Positions 44,300 to 54,310 are shown, counted from the first letter of the stretch. The stretch is 64,000 nt of DNA from Bradyrhizobiaceae bacterium Ga0074131 (GCA_001464035.1 LNEC01000005.1:1-64000); one strand, 5' to 3'. Notes: generated from the sequence alone by a model not told the origin. Program-made: numbers and translations.

Positions 44300-45160
44300 A
44301 TGACCTTACGCGAAACCAGCTACGAGACCATCATCGTGGAACGGCCGGAACCGCGCATCGCGCGGATCGTGATGAACAGGCCCGAAGCGCGCAATGCGCA
44401 GAACCTGCAGATGACCTACGATCTCAACGCCGCGTTCGATGCCGCGGTGCAGGACGACGCAATCAAGGTCATCATCCTGGCCGGCCACGGTCCGCATTTT
44501 TCGGCCGGGCACGATCTGCGGGCTGGGGTCAAGAACGCCGCCGGGGTGGATTTTCCGCCGGTCGGAAATTGGGGCGGGTTTGCCGAGCCCAACGCCCATG
44601 GCCGCTTCGCCCGCGAACAGGAAATCTATCTGCAGATCACCCGCCGCTGGCGCAACCTGGCCAAGCCGACGATCGCGGAGGTTCATGGCAAGTGCATCGC
44701 CGGCGGCTTGATGCTGGCCTGGGCCTGCGACCTGATCGTCGCCAGCCAGGATGCGGAGTTCTGCGATCCCGTGGTGACCATGGGCGTGTGCGGCGTCGAA
44801 TGGTTCGTGCATCCCTGGGAACTCGGCCCGCGCAAGGCCAAGGAACTGCTGTTCACCGCGGACGTCTGGAGCGCAGAGGAAGCGCACCGGCTCGGCATGG
44901 TCAATCACGTGGTGCCGCGGCCGGACTTGACGTCATTCGTCATGAAGCTGGCTGAGAGAATCGCCGCCAAACCCTCGTTCGCGCTGAAGATGACAAAAGA
45001 AGCGGTCAACCGCTCGGTCGACGTCATGGGCCAGCCCGCGGCGATCGACCAGGCCTTCGCGCTGCATCAGCTGTGTCACGCGCACAATCTTCAGGAATTC
45101 GGCATGGTGGTCGATCCCGCGGGGCTGCATCCTTCGGTCAGGAAAGCCGCGCAAGTATAA
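44300..45160 (+). CDS. Enoyl-CoA hydratase/isomerase family protein
   Basis: 286 residues from the ATG at 44300 (MTLRETSYETIIVERPEPRI). Crotonase-fold marks: RIVMNRPEARNAQNLQMTYD, the oxyanion-hole loops GHGPHFSAGHDLRAG and AEVHGKCIAGGLMLAWACDL, and AEFCDPVVTMGVCGVEWFVH. In classical hydratases two Glu residues do the chemistry; here the second position sits in a VTMGVCG-like loop that does not show the usual Glu, so it may be an isomerase or act on an unusual substrate. It is 22 bases upstream of two acyl-CoA dehydrogenase genes and is probably in the same operon. Longer starts (44183, 44270) lack a good ribosome site. Confidence 0.9.
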   Translation: MTLRETSYETIIVERPEPRIARIVMNRPEARNAQNLQMTYDLNAAFDAAVQDDAIKVIILAGHGPHFSAGHDLRAGVKNAAGVDFPPVGNWGGFAEPNAHGRFAREQEIYLQITRRWRNLAKPTIAEVHGKCIAGGLMLAWACDLIVASQDAEFCDPVVTMGVCGVEWFVHPWELGPRKAKELLFTADVWSAEEAHRLGMVNHVVPRPDLTSFVMKLAERIAAKPSFALKMTKEAVNRSVDVMGQPAAIDQAFALHQLCHAHNLQEFGMVVDPAGLHPSVRKAAQV

Positions 45161-45182
45161 CCGTTCGAGCAAAGCAGATCAG

Positions 45183-46334
45183 ATGGACCTCAACCTCAGC
45201 GACGAGCAGCGCCTGTTGCGCGAAAGCGTCGACCGCTTCATCGCGGAAACCTATCACGCCGATCACCGCCGCAAGACCGCGGGCGACCCGCTCGGCTACA
45301 GTCCGGCGATCTGGAAGCAGTTTGCCGATCTCGGCTGGCTGGCGCTGCCGATCGCAGAGGAATACGGCGGGCTCGGTGCGGGCCCGGTCGAGACCGGCAT
45401 CGTGATGGAAGCGTTCGGCCGCGGGCTGGTCGCCGAGCCCTATCTGGCGACCGTGGTGATCGGCGCCGGCCTGATCGCGGAATGCGGCAGCGAGGCGCAG
45501 AAGCAGGCCATCCTTCCAAGAGTCGCCGACGGCTCGCTCTGCCTGGCGTTCGCGCATTCGGAACGCGCGGCGCGCTTCGATCTCGCGCATGTCGAGACCA
45601 TGGCGACGGAAACGGCCGACGGCTGGCGCCTCGACGGCCGCAAGACCGCGGTCATCGACGGCCATGCGGCGGGGCAATTCATCGTCTCGGCCCGCGTCGC
45701 CGGCGACGACGCTGCGCCCGGCAAACTGTGCCTGTTCCTCGCGCCCACGGGCAGCGCCGGCCTGACCATGCGGGATTATGCGCGGCTCGGCGGCGGCCGC
45801 GCCTGCAATCTCGATCTCGCCAATGTTCACCTTCCGCCAGACGCCCTGCTCGGCGACGGCAGCGACGTTCTGCCGAAGATCGAAGCCGTGGTCGACCGCG
45901 CGCTGGCGGCACTCGGCTCCGAGGCGGTTGGCATCATGCAGATCATGTTCGACATGACGCTGGAATACACCAAGGTCCGCCAGCAGTTCGGCCGGCCGCT
46001 GTCGGCCAACCAGGTCATCCGCCACCGCCTCGCCGACATGGCGATGCATTGCGACGAGGCGCGCTCGATCGCGCTGCGCGCGGCGGTGATGGCCGACGCC
46101 GAGCCGGCGGCGCGCGGCCGTGCCGCGTCCGGCGCGAAGGCAAAAATCGGCAAATGCGCGCGCTTCGTCGCCGAACAGTCGGTGCAGCTGCACGGCGCCA
46201 TGGGCGTCACCGAAGAGCTCGACATCGGCTCCTACTTCAAGCGCCTGCTCGCCTTCGATACGGTGTTCGGCGGCAGCGCTCATCATTACCGCCGCCACGC
46301 CGCGTTGGGCGAGCGGGCACAACCGCAATCCTGA
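45183..46334 (+). CDS. Acyl-CoA dehydrogenase, small-subunit type (PimD-like)
   Basis: 383 residues resembling the small subunit of the heteromeric pimeloyl-CoA dehydrogenases (PimD) of Rhodopseudomonas and Bradyrhizobium: MDLNLSDEQRLLRESVDRFI, GLLALPIAEEYGG-type LGWLALPIAEEYGGLGAGPV, LCLAFAHSERAARFDLAHVE and AALGSEAVGIMQIMFDMTLE. In such pairs one subunit usually lacks the catalytic Glu and part of the FAD site; here the segment before the C-terminal helix (EEL DIGSYF) has no clear base. It is followed after 15 bases by the larger partner, so an a2b2 enzyme is likely (inference). The substrate would be a dicarboxylyl- or long acyl-CoA. Confidence 0.88.
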   Translation: MDLNLSDEQRLLRESVDRFIAETYHADHRRKTAGDPLGYSPAIWKQFADLGWLALPIAEEYGGLGAGPVETGIVMEAFGRGLVAEPYLATVVIGAGLIAECGSEAQKQAILPRVADGSLCLAFAHSERAARFDLAHVETMATETADGWRLDGRKTAVIDGHAAGQFIVSARVAGDDAAPGKLCLFLAPTGSAGLTMRDYARLGGGRACNLDLANVHLPPDALLGDGSDVLPKIEAVVDRALAALGSEAVGIMQIMFDMTLEYTKVRQQFGRPLSANQVIRHRLADMAMHCDEARSIALRAAVMADAEPAARGRAASGAKAKIGKCARFVAEQSVQLHGAMGVTEELDIGSYFKRLLAFDTVFGGSAHHYRRHAALGERAQPQS

Positions 46335-46349
46335 ACCCGGAGCGTCAGC

Positions 46350-47546
46350 ATGGATCTCACCTTCAGCGCCGAGGAGCGCGCCTTCGAGAGGGAAGTCCGC
46401 GACTTCATCGCGCAAAATCTCACGCCGGAAATGAAACGCGCGACCGCGCTGACGCCGTCGGTGTTCTCCGATCCGGATATCGGAATGGCCTGGCAGCGCG
46501 CGTTGCACAAGAAGGGCTGGGGCGCGCCGGGCTGGCCGATGGAACATGGCGGGCCGGACTGGACTCCGGCGCAGCGCTGGATTTTCGAGGCCGAATGCGC
46601 CCGCGGCGGCGCGCCCAATGTCAACGTGATGGGCGTCAAGATGGTCGGCCCCGTCATCATCGGCTTCGGCTCGCCCGAGCAGAAGAATTTTTACCTGCCG
46701 CGCATCGTCTCGGGCGAGGATTACTGGTGCCAGGGCTATTCCGAGCCGGGCTCCGGCTCCGACCTCGCCTCGCTGAAGACCCGCGCCGTGCGCGACGGCG
46801 ACGACTACGTCATCAACGGCACCAAGATCTGGACCACCCATGCGCATCATGCCAACCGCATGTTCGCGCTGGTGCGCACCAATGATACCGAGCGCAAGCA
46901 GGACGGTATCAGTTTTATCCTGATCGACATGAATAGCCCTGGCATCACGACGCGGCCGATCCTGACCATCGGCGGCGACCACGAAGTCAACCAGGTGTTC
47001 TTCGACGACGTCCGCGTGCCCGTCGCCAACCGCGTCGGCGAGGAAGGCAAGGGCTGGACCTACGGCAAGTATTTGCTCGAATTCGAACGCGGCTCCGGCA
47101 TCGCTTCCGCCAAGTTGCGCGACGCCCTGAAAACCGTCGCGGATCTCGCGCAATCCGACGCCACCGGCCGCGCCATCGATGATCCCGATATTGCGGTGCG
47201 GATGTCGGAGATCGAGGTCGACATCGACACGCTGGAAATGACCGAGCTGCGGGTGCTGTCGGCGCTGCAGACCGGGCAGAACCCGGGCGCGGTGTCGTCG
47301 CTCTTGAAACTACGGGTCAGCGAAATCCGCCAGGCGGTGACACGACTGGGCGTCGAGGTGATCGGCCATGACGGGCTCTATGTCGAGCCGATGCGGCCGC
47401 TCTACCGACTGAACGAAACGCCCGGGATACCCGAGGAGATGCTGCCGGTGGTGCCGGAATATCTCAACGGCCGCGCCTATACGATCTTCGGCGGTTCATC
47501 GGAAATCCAGCGCGACATCGTGGCGAAGATGGTGCTGGGATTGTAG
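46350..47546 (+). CDS. Acyl-CoA dehydrogenase, large-subunit type (PimC-like)
   Basis: 398 residues of the branch that contains PimC and steroid-degrading FadE large subunits: MDLTFSAEERAFEREVRDFI, GWGAPGWPMEHGGPDWTPAQ, GYSEPGSGSDLASLKTRAVR, GTKIWTTHAHHANRMFALVR and the C-terminal YTIFGGSSEIQRDIVAKMVL. The EPGSGSD and GGSSEIQ segments bind FAD. It probably pairs with the preceding gene product. The order hydratase, small ACAD, large ACAD suggests one beta-oxidation step set. A 290-base gap with no gene follows. Confidence 0.9.
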   Translation: MDLTFSAEERAFEREVRDFIAQNLTPEMKRATALTPSVFSDPDIGMAWQRALHKKGWGAPGWPMEHGGPDWTPAQRWIFEAECARGGAPNVNVMGVKMVGPVIIGFGSPEQKNFYLPRIVSGEDYWCQGYSEPGSGSDLASLKTRAVRDGDDYVINGTKIWTTHAHHANRMFALVRTNDTERKQDGISFILIDMNSPGITTRPILTIGGDHEVNQVFFDDVRVPVANRVGEEGKGWTYGKYLLEFERGSGIASAKLRDALKTVADLAQSDATGRAIDDPDIAVRMSEIEVDIDTLEMTELRVLSALQTGQNPGAVSSLLKLRVSEIRQAVTRLGVEVIGHDGLYVEPMRPLYRLNETPGIPEEMLPVVPEYLNGRAYTIFGGSSEIQRDIVAKMVLGL

Positions 47547-47838
47547 CGCTTCCGATAGCAACGACCGCCATCTCCGACTCGTCATGCCCGCGCTCCCCGT
47601 CTTCACTCGTCCGCGCAAGGCGGACTGCCACGCCGGTCCAAGACGATGTGGATGGGATCATGTCCAACGGGATTGGTGCAAAACATCGAAAACAACCCCA
47701 TGCATACTAACCAAGTGTCTGGAAACAAACGTCTTTCCTATTGTCGCGAAAGCCACTTCCTTGTCACTATAATTCATCTTCGCATCCTGAATGACTTATA
47801 ATTCCTAGATGGCAAAGGGCGCGGACGAGCCCACGTAG

Positions 47839-50208
47839 TCAACGGCCGTTGGTAGTACCCTCCAAGGGAGGGTGAAGAACGATCGCGCCCGCCGCCTTCG
47901 CGTCCCTGATCGCCTGCCAGACCTTCATCGGCGTCAGCGGCGTCGCCAGGTTCTTGATGCCGAACTCGCTCAGGGCGTCGATCACGCCGTTGACGAGGCA
48001 GGGCGTGCCGCCGATCGTGCCGGATTCGCCGCAGCCCTTGGCGCCGAGCGGATTGGTCTTGCACGGCGCGCTACCGTCGAGCGCGACCGCGATCGGCGGA
48101 ATATCGTCGGCGCGCGGCAAGCAGTAGTCCTGATAGCTCGCGGTCAGGAGCTGCCCTTCTGGGTCGTAGCTGACACCCTCGTATAGCGCCTGGCCGATGC
48201 CCTGCGCGATGCCGCCGTGAATCTGCCCCGTCACCAGCATCGGATTGACGGCCACGCCGACGTCATCGACCGTGGTGTAGCGCACGATCCTGGTGACGCC
48301 GGTCTCGGGATCGATCTCGACCTCGCAGATATGGGTCCCGTTCGGCCAGCTCGGACCGTCGACCTCGCCCTCGCTGTCGACGCTGAGCCGCGCGCCGCTT
48401 TCTTTCTTCGCAATCTCGAACAGGCCGATCCGCTTGTCGGTGCCGACCACCGTCAGCATGCCCTCGTGGTATTCGATGTCCTCGACCGAGGCCTCCAGAA
48501 TATTCGAGGCCTTCTCGCGCGCCTTCGCGATCATGTCGACGGCGGACGCCGCCAGCGCGGTGCCGCCGACGAACAACGAGCGCGAGCCGACGCTGCCGAA
48601 GCCGGTGGCCAAGTCGGTATCGCCCTGCACGATGTCGATCCTGTCCATGGGGATGCCGAGCGCATCCGACGCCATCTGGGTAAAGGTGGTCTGCAGCCCC
48701 TGCCCCATTGCCATGGTGCCGGAATGCAGGATGATGCGGCCCTCGGCGGTGGCGTGCAGGCTGACCTTCTCGGTATGGGCGCGGCCGCCGGTCCATTCGA
48801 TATAGCTGGTGAGGCCGCGGCCGTAGAGCAGGCCCTTCTTCTTCGCCGCCTTCTTGCGCGCGGCAAAGCCGTCCCAGTCGGAAAGTTTCGAGGCGCGCTC
48901 CAGCATGTGGGCGAACGCGCCGCTGTCGTAAACCTGTCCGACCGGATTGGTGTAGGGCAGCTGCGACGGCTTGATGTAATTCACCTTGCGAATGGCGCGC
49001 GGATCCATCCCGATCTGCCGGGCGGCGGCGTCCATCAGCCGCTCCACGATGAAGACGCCCTCGGGGCGGCCCGCGCCGCGGTAGGCGCCGACCGGCGCGG
49101 TGTGGGTCATCACCGACTTGACCTCGTAATGCACCAGCGGCAGGTCGTAGACGCCGGACTGCACGAAGGGGCCCAGCACCAACGGGATGATGTTGCCCGC
49201 CCCGCTCGAATAGGCGCCGGTGCCGCCGACCGAGCGCACCCGATAGGCCAGCACCCGGCCCTTGGCGTCGAGCGCGAACTCGCCGGTCGAGGTGAGATCG
49301 CGGCCATGGGTGCCGCCGACGAATTCGTCGGTGCGGTCACCGCGCCAGCGTACCTTGCGGTTCAGCTTGGTCGCGGCATAGGCCACGATGCCGTCTTCCG
49401 GATAGAGGTTGGTCTTCTGGCCGAAGCCGCCGCCGATATCGCCGACCAGCACGCGCACGCTGTCCTTCGGGCGCTTCAGCACGGCCTCGGCGAGCACGTC
49501 GCGGGTCGAGCCCGGGGTCTGCGATTGGACATGCAGGATCAGCCGTCCGGTCTTGTTCTCGATCTCGGCAATGGTCGAGCGCGGCTCCATGGCGGAGGGA
49601 ATCAGCCGCTGGCTGACCAGGTCGAGCAAGACCGTATGCGCCGCGGCTGCGAACGCCGCTTCGACCTTGGCGGCGTCGCCGTAGCTCATGGCGGCGACGA
49701 TATTGTCCGGCGCCTCGGCCCACACCACCGGCGCGCCGGGTTTGGCCGCCTCGACCGGATCGACCACCGCCGGCAGCACGTCGTAGTCGACCGCGATCGC
49801 TTCGGCCGCGGTCTGCGCAACGACCCGCGACACCGCCACCACGGCTGCGACCGGCTCGCCGGCAAAGCGCACGACCTCATGGGCCAGCAGCCGGCGCGGC
49901 GGCACCGTCATCGGCTTGCCGTCCGGGCGCATGAACACCGACAGCGTCGGGATGGTGCCGATGTCGTCGGCAACAAGGTCTGCGCCGGTGTAAACCGCCT
50001 CGACGCCGGGCATCGCAGCGGCCGCCTGGCTGTCGATCGAACTGATCCTGGCGTGGGCATGCGGCGAGCGCAGCACATAGAGCCACAGCGCGCCGTCTTC
50101 CGGCTTGTCGTCGATGAATTGCCCTTTCCCAGTGAGCAATCGCTGGTCTTCAAGACGCTTGACGGGCTGGCCCGCACCGAAACGCAGATTGCCGGGAAGA
50201 ATATTCAT
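47839..50208 (-). CDS. CO dehydrogenase-like molybdenum subunit (CoxL form II type), orphan
   Basis: 789 residues from the ATG at 50208; a longer frame to 50310 lacks a ribosome site. The hammerhead domain (GKGQFIDDKPEDGALWLYVL) and molybdopterin domains are present, with GDIGGGFGQKTNLYPEDGIV. The active-site loop reads PVGAYRGAGRPEG: AYRGAGR marks form II proteins, while form I CO dehydrogenases have AYxCSFR, so CO oxidation is not assured. The catalytic glutamate is E728 in GCGESGTIG. The small (FeS) and medium (FAD) subunit genes are missing on both sides, which is odd for this family. The upstream gene is a DegP-like protease. Confidence 0.92.
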   Translation of the reverse strand: MNILPGNLRFGAGQPVKRLEDQRLLTGKGQFIDDKPEDGALWLYVLRSPHAHARISSIDSQAAAAMPGVEAVYTGADLVADDIGTIPTLSVFMRPDGKPMTVPPRRLLAHEVVRFAGEPVAAVVAVSRVVAQTAAEAIAVDYDVLPAVVDPVEAAKPGAPVVWAEAPDNIVAAMSYGDAAKVEAAFAAAAHTVLLDLVSQRLIPSAMEPRSTIAEIENKTGRLILHVQSQTPGSTRDVLAEAVLKRPKDSVRVLVGDIGGGFGQKTNLYPEDGIVAYAATKLNRKVRWRGDRTDEFVGGTHGRDLTSTGEFALDAKGRVLAYRVRSVGGTGAYSSGAGNIIPLVLGPFVQSGVYDLPLVHYEVKSVMTHTAPVGAYRGAGRPEGVFIVERLMDAAARQIGMDPRAIRKVNYIKPSQLPYTNPVGQVYDSGAFAHMLERASKLSDWDGFAARKKAAKKKGLLYGRGLTSYIEWTGGRAHTEKVSLHATAEGRIILHSGTMAMGQGLQTTFTQMASDALGIPMDRIDIVQGDTDLATGFGSVGSRSLFVGGTALAASAVDMIAKAREKASNILEASVEDIEYHEGMLTVVGTDKRIGLFEIAKKESGARLSVDSEGEVDGPSWPNGTHICEVEIDPETGVTRIVRYTTVDDVGVAVNPMLVTGQIHGGIAQGIGQALYEGVSYDPEGQLLTASYQDYCLPRADDIPPIAVALDGSAPCKTNPLGAKGCGESGTIGGTPCLVNGVIDALSEFGIKNLATPLTPMKVWQAIRDAKAAGAIVLHPPLEGTTNGR

Positions 50209-50320
50209 CCGCTTGTCCTTCGAGTCTCTCGTTCGAAGGGCGGGTTTTAGCGGATTTTGCGATCGAAACAACCGACCGCCCCCCGGGGGGTGGCGAAACC
50301 GCAGACTCACCGGAGGGGCG

Positions 50321-51406
50321 CTAGCGCGGTCGGCCGATGTCCACGATGTCGACGTCGAGATTGCGCGACTGTGAGCCCCGTTTCACGGTCAATTTCACCG
50401 ATCGACCGGTGCCGATCTGCTCGATCTCGTCGGTAAGGTCCGAAAGCTGCCGTACCGGCTTGTTGTTGGCCTCGATAATGACATCCCCGATCGCGCCCGA
50501 GGCGAAGTCGACCCCGCGGATCCCCGCCCGTTCCGCCGGACCGGCGGGGACCGTGCGAACGACGATCAACCCTTCGATCCCCAGCCGGGTCGCCACCGCC
50601 TCGCTCGCCGCCACGATGCCGATCCCGGGGGTCGGCACGCGTCCGGTCCGAATGAGTTCGGGTACGATGCGGTTGACGATATCGACAGGTACCGCGAAGC
50701 CAATTCCGGCGTTGGAGCCGGACGGAGAAATGATCGCGGTGGTGACGCCGATCAATCGCCCGGCGGAGTCCAGCAGCGGTCCGCCGGAATTGCCGGGATT
50801 GATCGCGGCATCGGTCTGGATGACATTGGCGATTTCGCGGCCGCTGCTGGTCGGCAGCCGGCGCTTGAGCGCGCTGATGATCCCGCTGGTCATGGACTGA
50901 TCGAGTCCGAACGGATTGCCGATCGCAAACGCGGACTGCCCGACCTTCAGGTCGGCCGAACTGCCAAGCGCAAAGGGAGGCGGCGGCTGACGGGCATTGC
51001 TGATCCGCAGCACGGCGAGGTCATAATTGGGTGCGGCGCCGATGACTTCGGCCTCGGCCACCTCGCCCGACGCAAAGCGAAGCGCGACCGTCTTCGAGTT
51101 CTGAACGACGTGATCGTTGGTGACCACATGGCCTTCATTGTCCCAGACGAAGCCGGTACCGGATGATGATGGCCCCTCCTCCATTGCAAGCGGGCTTGTG
51201 GCGGAACGTGCGGCAACCTGCACGACCGAGGGGGACACCCGTTCGAAGATTTCAATCGTTCCACGTTCGCCTTCGGAAAGCGCTCCGCGCTGCTCGATCG
51301 TTCGCGCCACCGAGCTCGTCGATGGGGTGAACCAGAATTTCGCTCCGGTCAGCGCCAGCACCAGCGCCACGATGCCTGCCAGTGCGAGGGTGTAGCGACG
51401 GTCCAT
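50321..51406 (-). CDS. Trypsin-like serine protease with PDZ domain (DegP/HtrA type)
   Basis: 361 residues. A signal anchor (LALAGIVALVLALTGAKFWF), then the S1C protease domain with the full triad: His in VTNDHVVQ, Asp in NYDLAVLRI and Ser in NPGNSGGPLLDS. One C-terminal PDZ domain follows (GLIVVRTVPAGPAERAGIRG, GDVIIEANNKPVRQLSDLTD, VKLTVKRGSQ). With one PDZ domain and a membrane anchor it resembles DegS-like or the short HtrA proteins that guard the periplasm. It is upstream of the orphan CoxL-like gene on the same strand with 112 bases between, containing a CCCCCCGGGGGG palindrome. Confidence 0.93.
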   Translation of the reverse strand: MDRRYTLALAGIVALVLALTGAKFWFTPSTSSVARTIEQRGALSEGERGTIEIFERVSPSVVQVAARSATSPLAMEEGPSSSGTGFVWDNEGHVVTNDHVVQNSKTVALRFASGEVAEAEVIGAAPNYDLAVLRISNARQPPPPFALGSSADLKVGQSAFAIGNPFGLDQSMTSGIISALKRRLPTSSGREIANVIQTDAAINPGNSGGPLLDSAGRLIGVTTAIISPSGSNAGIGFAVPVDIVNRIVPELIRTGRVPTPGIGIVAASEAVATRLGIEGLIVVRTVPAGPAERAGIRGVDFASGAIGDVIIEANNKPVRQLSDLTDEIEQIGTGRSVKLTVKRGSQSRNLDVDIVDIGRPR

Positions 51407-51649
51407 CTTTACTCACCTGATTGCAAAATCCAGCCAATGGCAGGGTTGAGGGGTGCTCGGGTCACGCCTTTCCCGCGGCGGAAAGCCTACCGCCTCCAGT
51501 GCAAGAACGTCGTCATCGGCCAGAAGTTTCTGTCCGATCTCTGAACCTGCGGCGACGTGCCTTTCCACCAAGAAGGCCTCTCGGCATCCCCATTCGCCCC
51601 GAATTTGCATCACGTCCGGCCAGCCCGCAACCCGTCACGATAGACCCCC

Positions 51650-52525
51650 TCACCCAATCTCCCGCAACACGGTCTCCACCACCTTGCGCTCGTCGGCCGT
51701 CAGTGCCGCCTGCGGCGGAACGGGATCGCCGACCTCGTAGCCCTGGATCGAAAGCCCGGCCTTGATGCAGGCGGCGAGGTTGTAGCGCGCGAAGGCCTCG
51801 TTGACGCGCCATAATTCGCGCTGCAGCCTCAGCGCGTCGTCCCAGCGCCCGGCCTTGCAGAGATCGTAGAGTTCGACGCTCTGTCTGGGAATGATGCAGG
51901 CCGGCCCCGCCATCCAGCCGACCCCGCCGATCAGCATCACGGCGGCCGGGATATGCGCCGATGCGGAAAACACGCGGATCGAGTCGCCGCAGCGATTCAT
52001 GATCGACAGCAGCCGGCCTGTATTGGTCGAGGCGTCCTTGATGTAGCCGATGCGCGGATGCGCCGCGAGCCGCGCGATGACGTCGAGCGTCAGGTCCGAG
52101 CGCTGGAATTGCGGATTGGTGTAGATCACCACGGGAATATCGACCGCATCCGCGATGGCGCGAAAATAGGATTCGACCTGCGCATCGGCGAGCGGGAAGT
52201 ATGCTTCCAGTATCGCCAGAATACCGTCGGCGCCGAGCTTCTGGCAGGCTCTGGCCTGCGCCACCGCATCCGCCGTCGAGGTCGAGGCGACGCCGGCGAC
52301 GACAGGCACGCGACCTTTTGCCACTTCGATCGTGGTCTGCACCACGGCAAGGCGCTGCGCATTATTGAGATACGCAAACTCGCCGGTCGAGCCCAGCGGG
52401 GTCAGCCCGTGCACGCCCGACTCGATGAGGTCATTGCATAGATGCGCCAGCACGTCGGTGCGGATCTGGCCTGTGGGATCGATCGGGGAGACGAGATAGG
52501 GGAAGACGCCGTGGAAATCGGACAT
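51650..52525 (-). CDS. Dihydrodipicolinate synthase family aldolase/lyase
   Basis: 291 residues, a (b/a)8 barrel of the DapA/NAL class I aldolase family. The pyruvate-binding GSTGE loop is at residues 45-49, the proton-relay Tyr is Y135 (VVIYTNPQF) and the Schiff-base lysine is K163 (IGYIKDAST). The residue that in DapA binds the semialdehyde is not present in the expected place, and the [20 protein letters not shown] segment is typical of family members acting on sugar acids or related keto acids rather than lysine synthesis. Substrate unknown. Single gene, divergent from the GH1 enzyme gene. Confidence 0.9.
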   Translation of the reverse strand: MSDFHGVFPYLVSPIDPTGQIRTDVLAHLCNDLIESGVHGLTPLGSTGEFAYLNNAQRLAVVQTTIEVAKGRVPVVAGVASTSTADAVAQARACQKLGADGILAILEAYFPLADAQVESYFRAIADAVDIPVVIYTNPQFQRSDLTLDVIARLAAHPRIGYIKDASTNTGRLLSIMNRCGDSIRVFSASAHIPAAVMLIGGVGWMAGPACIIPRQSVELYDLCKAGRWDDALRLQRELWRVNEAFARYNLAACIKAGLSIQGYEVGDPVPPQAALTADERKVVETVLREIG

Positions 52526-52651
52526 GATGCGAACTTTAAGACCCGCTCGTCGTCCGGGTCAAATTTACGCCGAATACCCTGTTACGGTCGCCGTTGAGGT
52601 CGACCGGCTTTCGGCCTGGCAGGTCCATCCCTGATGGTGACGGAGAAGCGG

Positions 52652-54124
52652 ATGTTTTCGAGGTTTTCGCGCCGGCATTTTGCCAAGCTCACCGGACTTT
52701 CTGCCCTCGGACTGGCGGCGGCGCCCGCGAGTCCGGCGGATGGCGGCGTCGAGCGTGCAACCGAGCGGCACGCGCCGTCTCCTTTTCCGGAGGGCTTCGT
52801 CTGGGGCACCGCTACGTCAGCCTATCAGATCGAAGGCGCCGTCCATGAGGACGGCCGCGGCCGCTCGATCTGGGACACGTTCGCCCGCATCCCGGGCAGG
52901 ATCGAGGATGGCAGCAACGCCGACCACGCCAACGATCACTACCATCGCTACAAGGAAGACGTCGGCCTGATCAGGGACCTCGGCGCCAAGGCCTACCGAT
53001 TTTCGATCGCGTGGCCGCGGGTGTTTCCGCAGGGCAGCGGCGCGCCGAACCCCAAGGGGCTCGATTTCTACAACCGCCTGCTCGATGAGCTGCTGACGAA
53101 CGGCATCGAACCCTACGCCACGCTGTATCACTGGGATCTGCCGCAGGCGCTGCAGGACCGTGTCGGCGGCTGGCAATCCAGCGACACCTCGAAGGCGTTC
53201 GCGGACTACGCGGGTTACGTGGCCGAACGCCTGAGCGATCGCGTCAAAAACATCTTTACCCTCAACGAAGCCGGACGATTCCTGGACTTCGGCTACGGCT
53301 GGGGCATCGACGCGCCCGGCCTCAAGCTGCCATTGGGCGAACTGAACCAGGCCCGTCATCACGTCGTTCTGGCGCACGGGCTCGCCGTGCAGGCGATCCG
53401 CGCCAAGGCGCGCGCCGGCACCAGGGTCGGCCCAGCCGAGAACATCGCCGCCTGCGTTCCGGCGTTCGACACGCCGGAACATGTGCGCGCGGCCGAGCTG
53501 GCGACGCGCGAATTGAACGCGGGCTTTCTCGGCGTGATGCTGGAGGGCCGATACACCGACGGCTTTCTGGAATATGCCGGGATGGACGCCCCGAAATTCA
53601 CCGCCGAGGAATTGAAGGTTATCGGCTCGAAAAACGACTTCGTCGGCCTCAATATCTACGCGCCGCAATTCTATATCGCGGCTTCCGACAAGAAGCCCGG
53701 CTGGGCCGCGCTGCCGTTCCCCGCCTCGTTCCCGCACATGAATTCCGAATGGCTGCGGGTCGGCCCCGAGGTGATCTACTGGGCGCCGCGGCTGGCCGCC
53801 AAGGTCTGGAACATCGAAACCATCTACATCAGCGAGAACGGCACTTCCTCGGAAGACAAGCTTGGCCCCGATGGCCAGATCTACGACCTCGACCGCGTCA
53901 TGTACCTGCGCAACTACCTGACCCAGCTGCAGCGCGCGACATCGGAGGGCGTGCCGGTACGCGGCTATTTCCTGTGGAGCTTGATGGACAATTTCGAATG
54001 GATCTTTGGATTTGAAAAGCGCTTCGGCGTGTATCGGGTGGATTTCGAAACGCAGCAGCGGGTGGCGAAGCTGAGCGCGGCGTTTTATCGGGATGTAGTG
54101 AAGCGGAATGGGATCGGAGTGTGA
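52652..54124 (+). CDS. Tat-exported glycoside hydrolase family 1 (beta-glucosidase-like)
   Basis: 490 residues from the ATG at 52652 (MFSRFSRRHFAKLTGLSALG), chosen because GGAG lies six bases upstream; an ATG at 52634 is in frame. The N-terminus SRRHFAK followed by a hydrophobic stretch is a Tat signal, so the enzyme is exported folded. GH1 marks: FPEGFVWGTATSAYQIEGAV, FSIAWPRVFPQG, YHWDLPQAL, the acid/base glutamate E206 in TLNEAGRF and the nucleophile E395 in YISENGTSS, then FLWSLMDNFEW. The acid/base motif normally reads NEP; Ala replaces Pro here, which is unusual for the family and may affect activity or specificity. Confidence 0.92.
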   Translation: MFSRFSRRHFAKLTGLSALGLAAAPASPADGGVERATERHAPSPFPEGFVWGTATSAYQIEGAVHEDGRGRSIWDTFARIPGRIEDGSNADHANDHYHRYKEDVGLIRDLGAKAYRFSIAWPRVFPQGSGAPNPKGLDFYNRLLDELLTNGIEPYATLYHWDLPQALQDRVGGWQSSDTSKAFADYAGYVAERLSDRVKNIFTLNEAGRFLDFGYGWGIDAPGLKLPLGELNQARHHVVLAHGLAVQAIRAKARAGTRVGPAENIAACVPAFDTPEHVRAAELATRELNAGFLGVMLEGRYTDGFLEYAGMDAPKFTAEELKVIGSKNDFVGLNIYAPQFYIAASDKKPGWAALPFPASFPHMNSEWLRVGPEVIYWAPRLAAKVWNIETIYISENGTSSEDKLGPDGQIYDLDRVMYLRNYLTQLQRATSEGVPVRGYFLWSLMDNFEWIFGFEKRFGVYRVDFETQQRVAKLSAAFYRDVVKRNGIGV

Positions 54125-54310
54125 GGCGCAGCGCGTGCCGTTCCGCCAGCGCCTTGCTTGCGCCATACAGCGGTCGGTTCGCGTCGGAGCCGTCTTTTTT
54201 CCGCCCTACTATATTAACATCATCCACGCGCTTAATGCGCACTCATGGACTTTGACGAAGCGTACCGCGTGTCCCAGCGTCGACAACTCGAGCCGGTTCG
54301 GGCGCGGAGC

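Noticed and set aside
47768..47802. Two TATAAT hexamers in the gap before the CoxL-like gene's end
   Set aside because: No -35 element at proper spacing and no plus-strand gene downstream.
50279..50290. CCCCCCGGGGGG palindrome between the protease and the CoxL-like gene
   Set aside because: It lacks a loop and a T-tract and could be a composition effect; no function can be argued.
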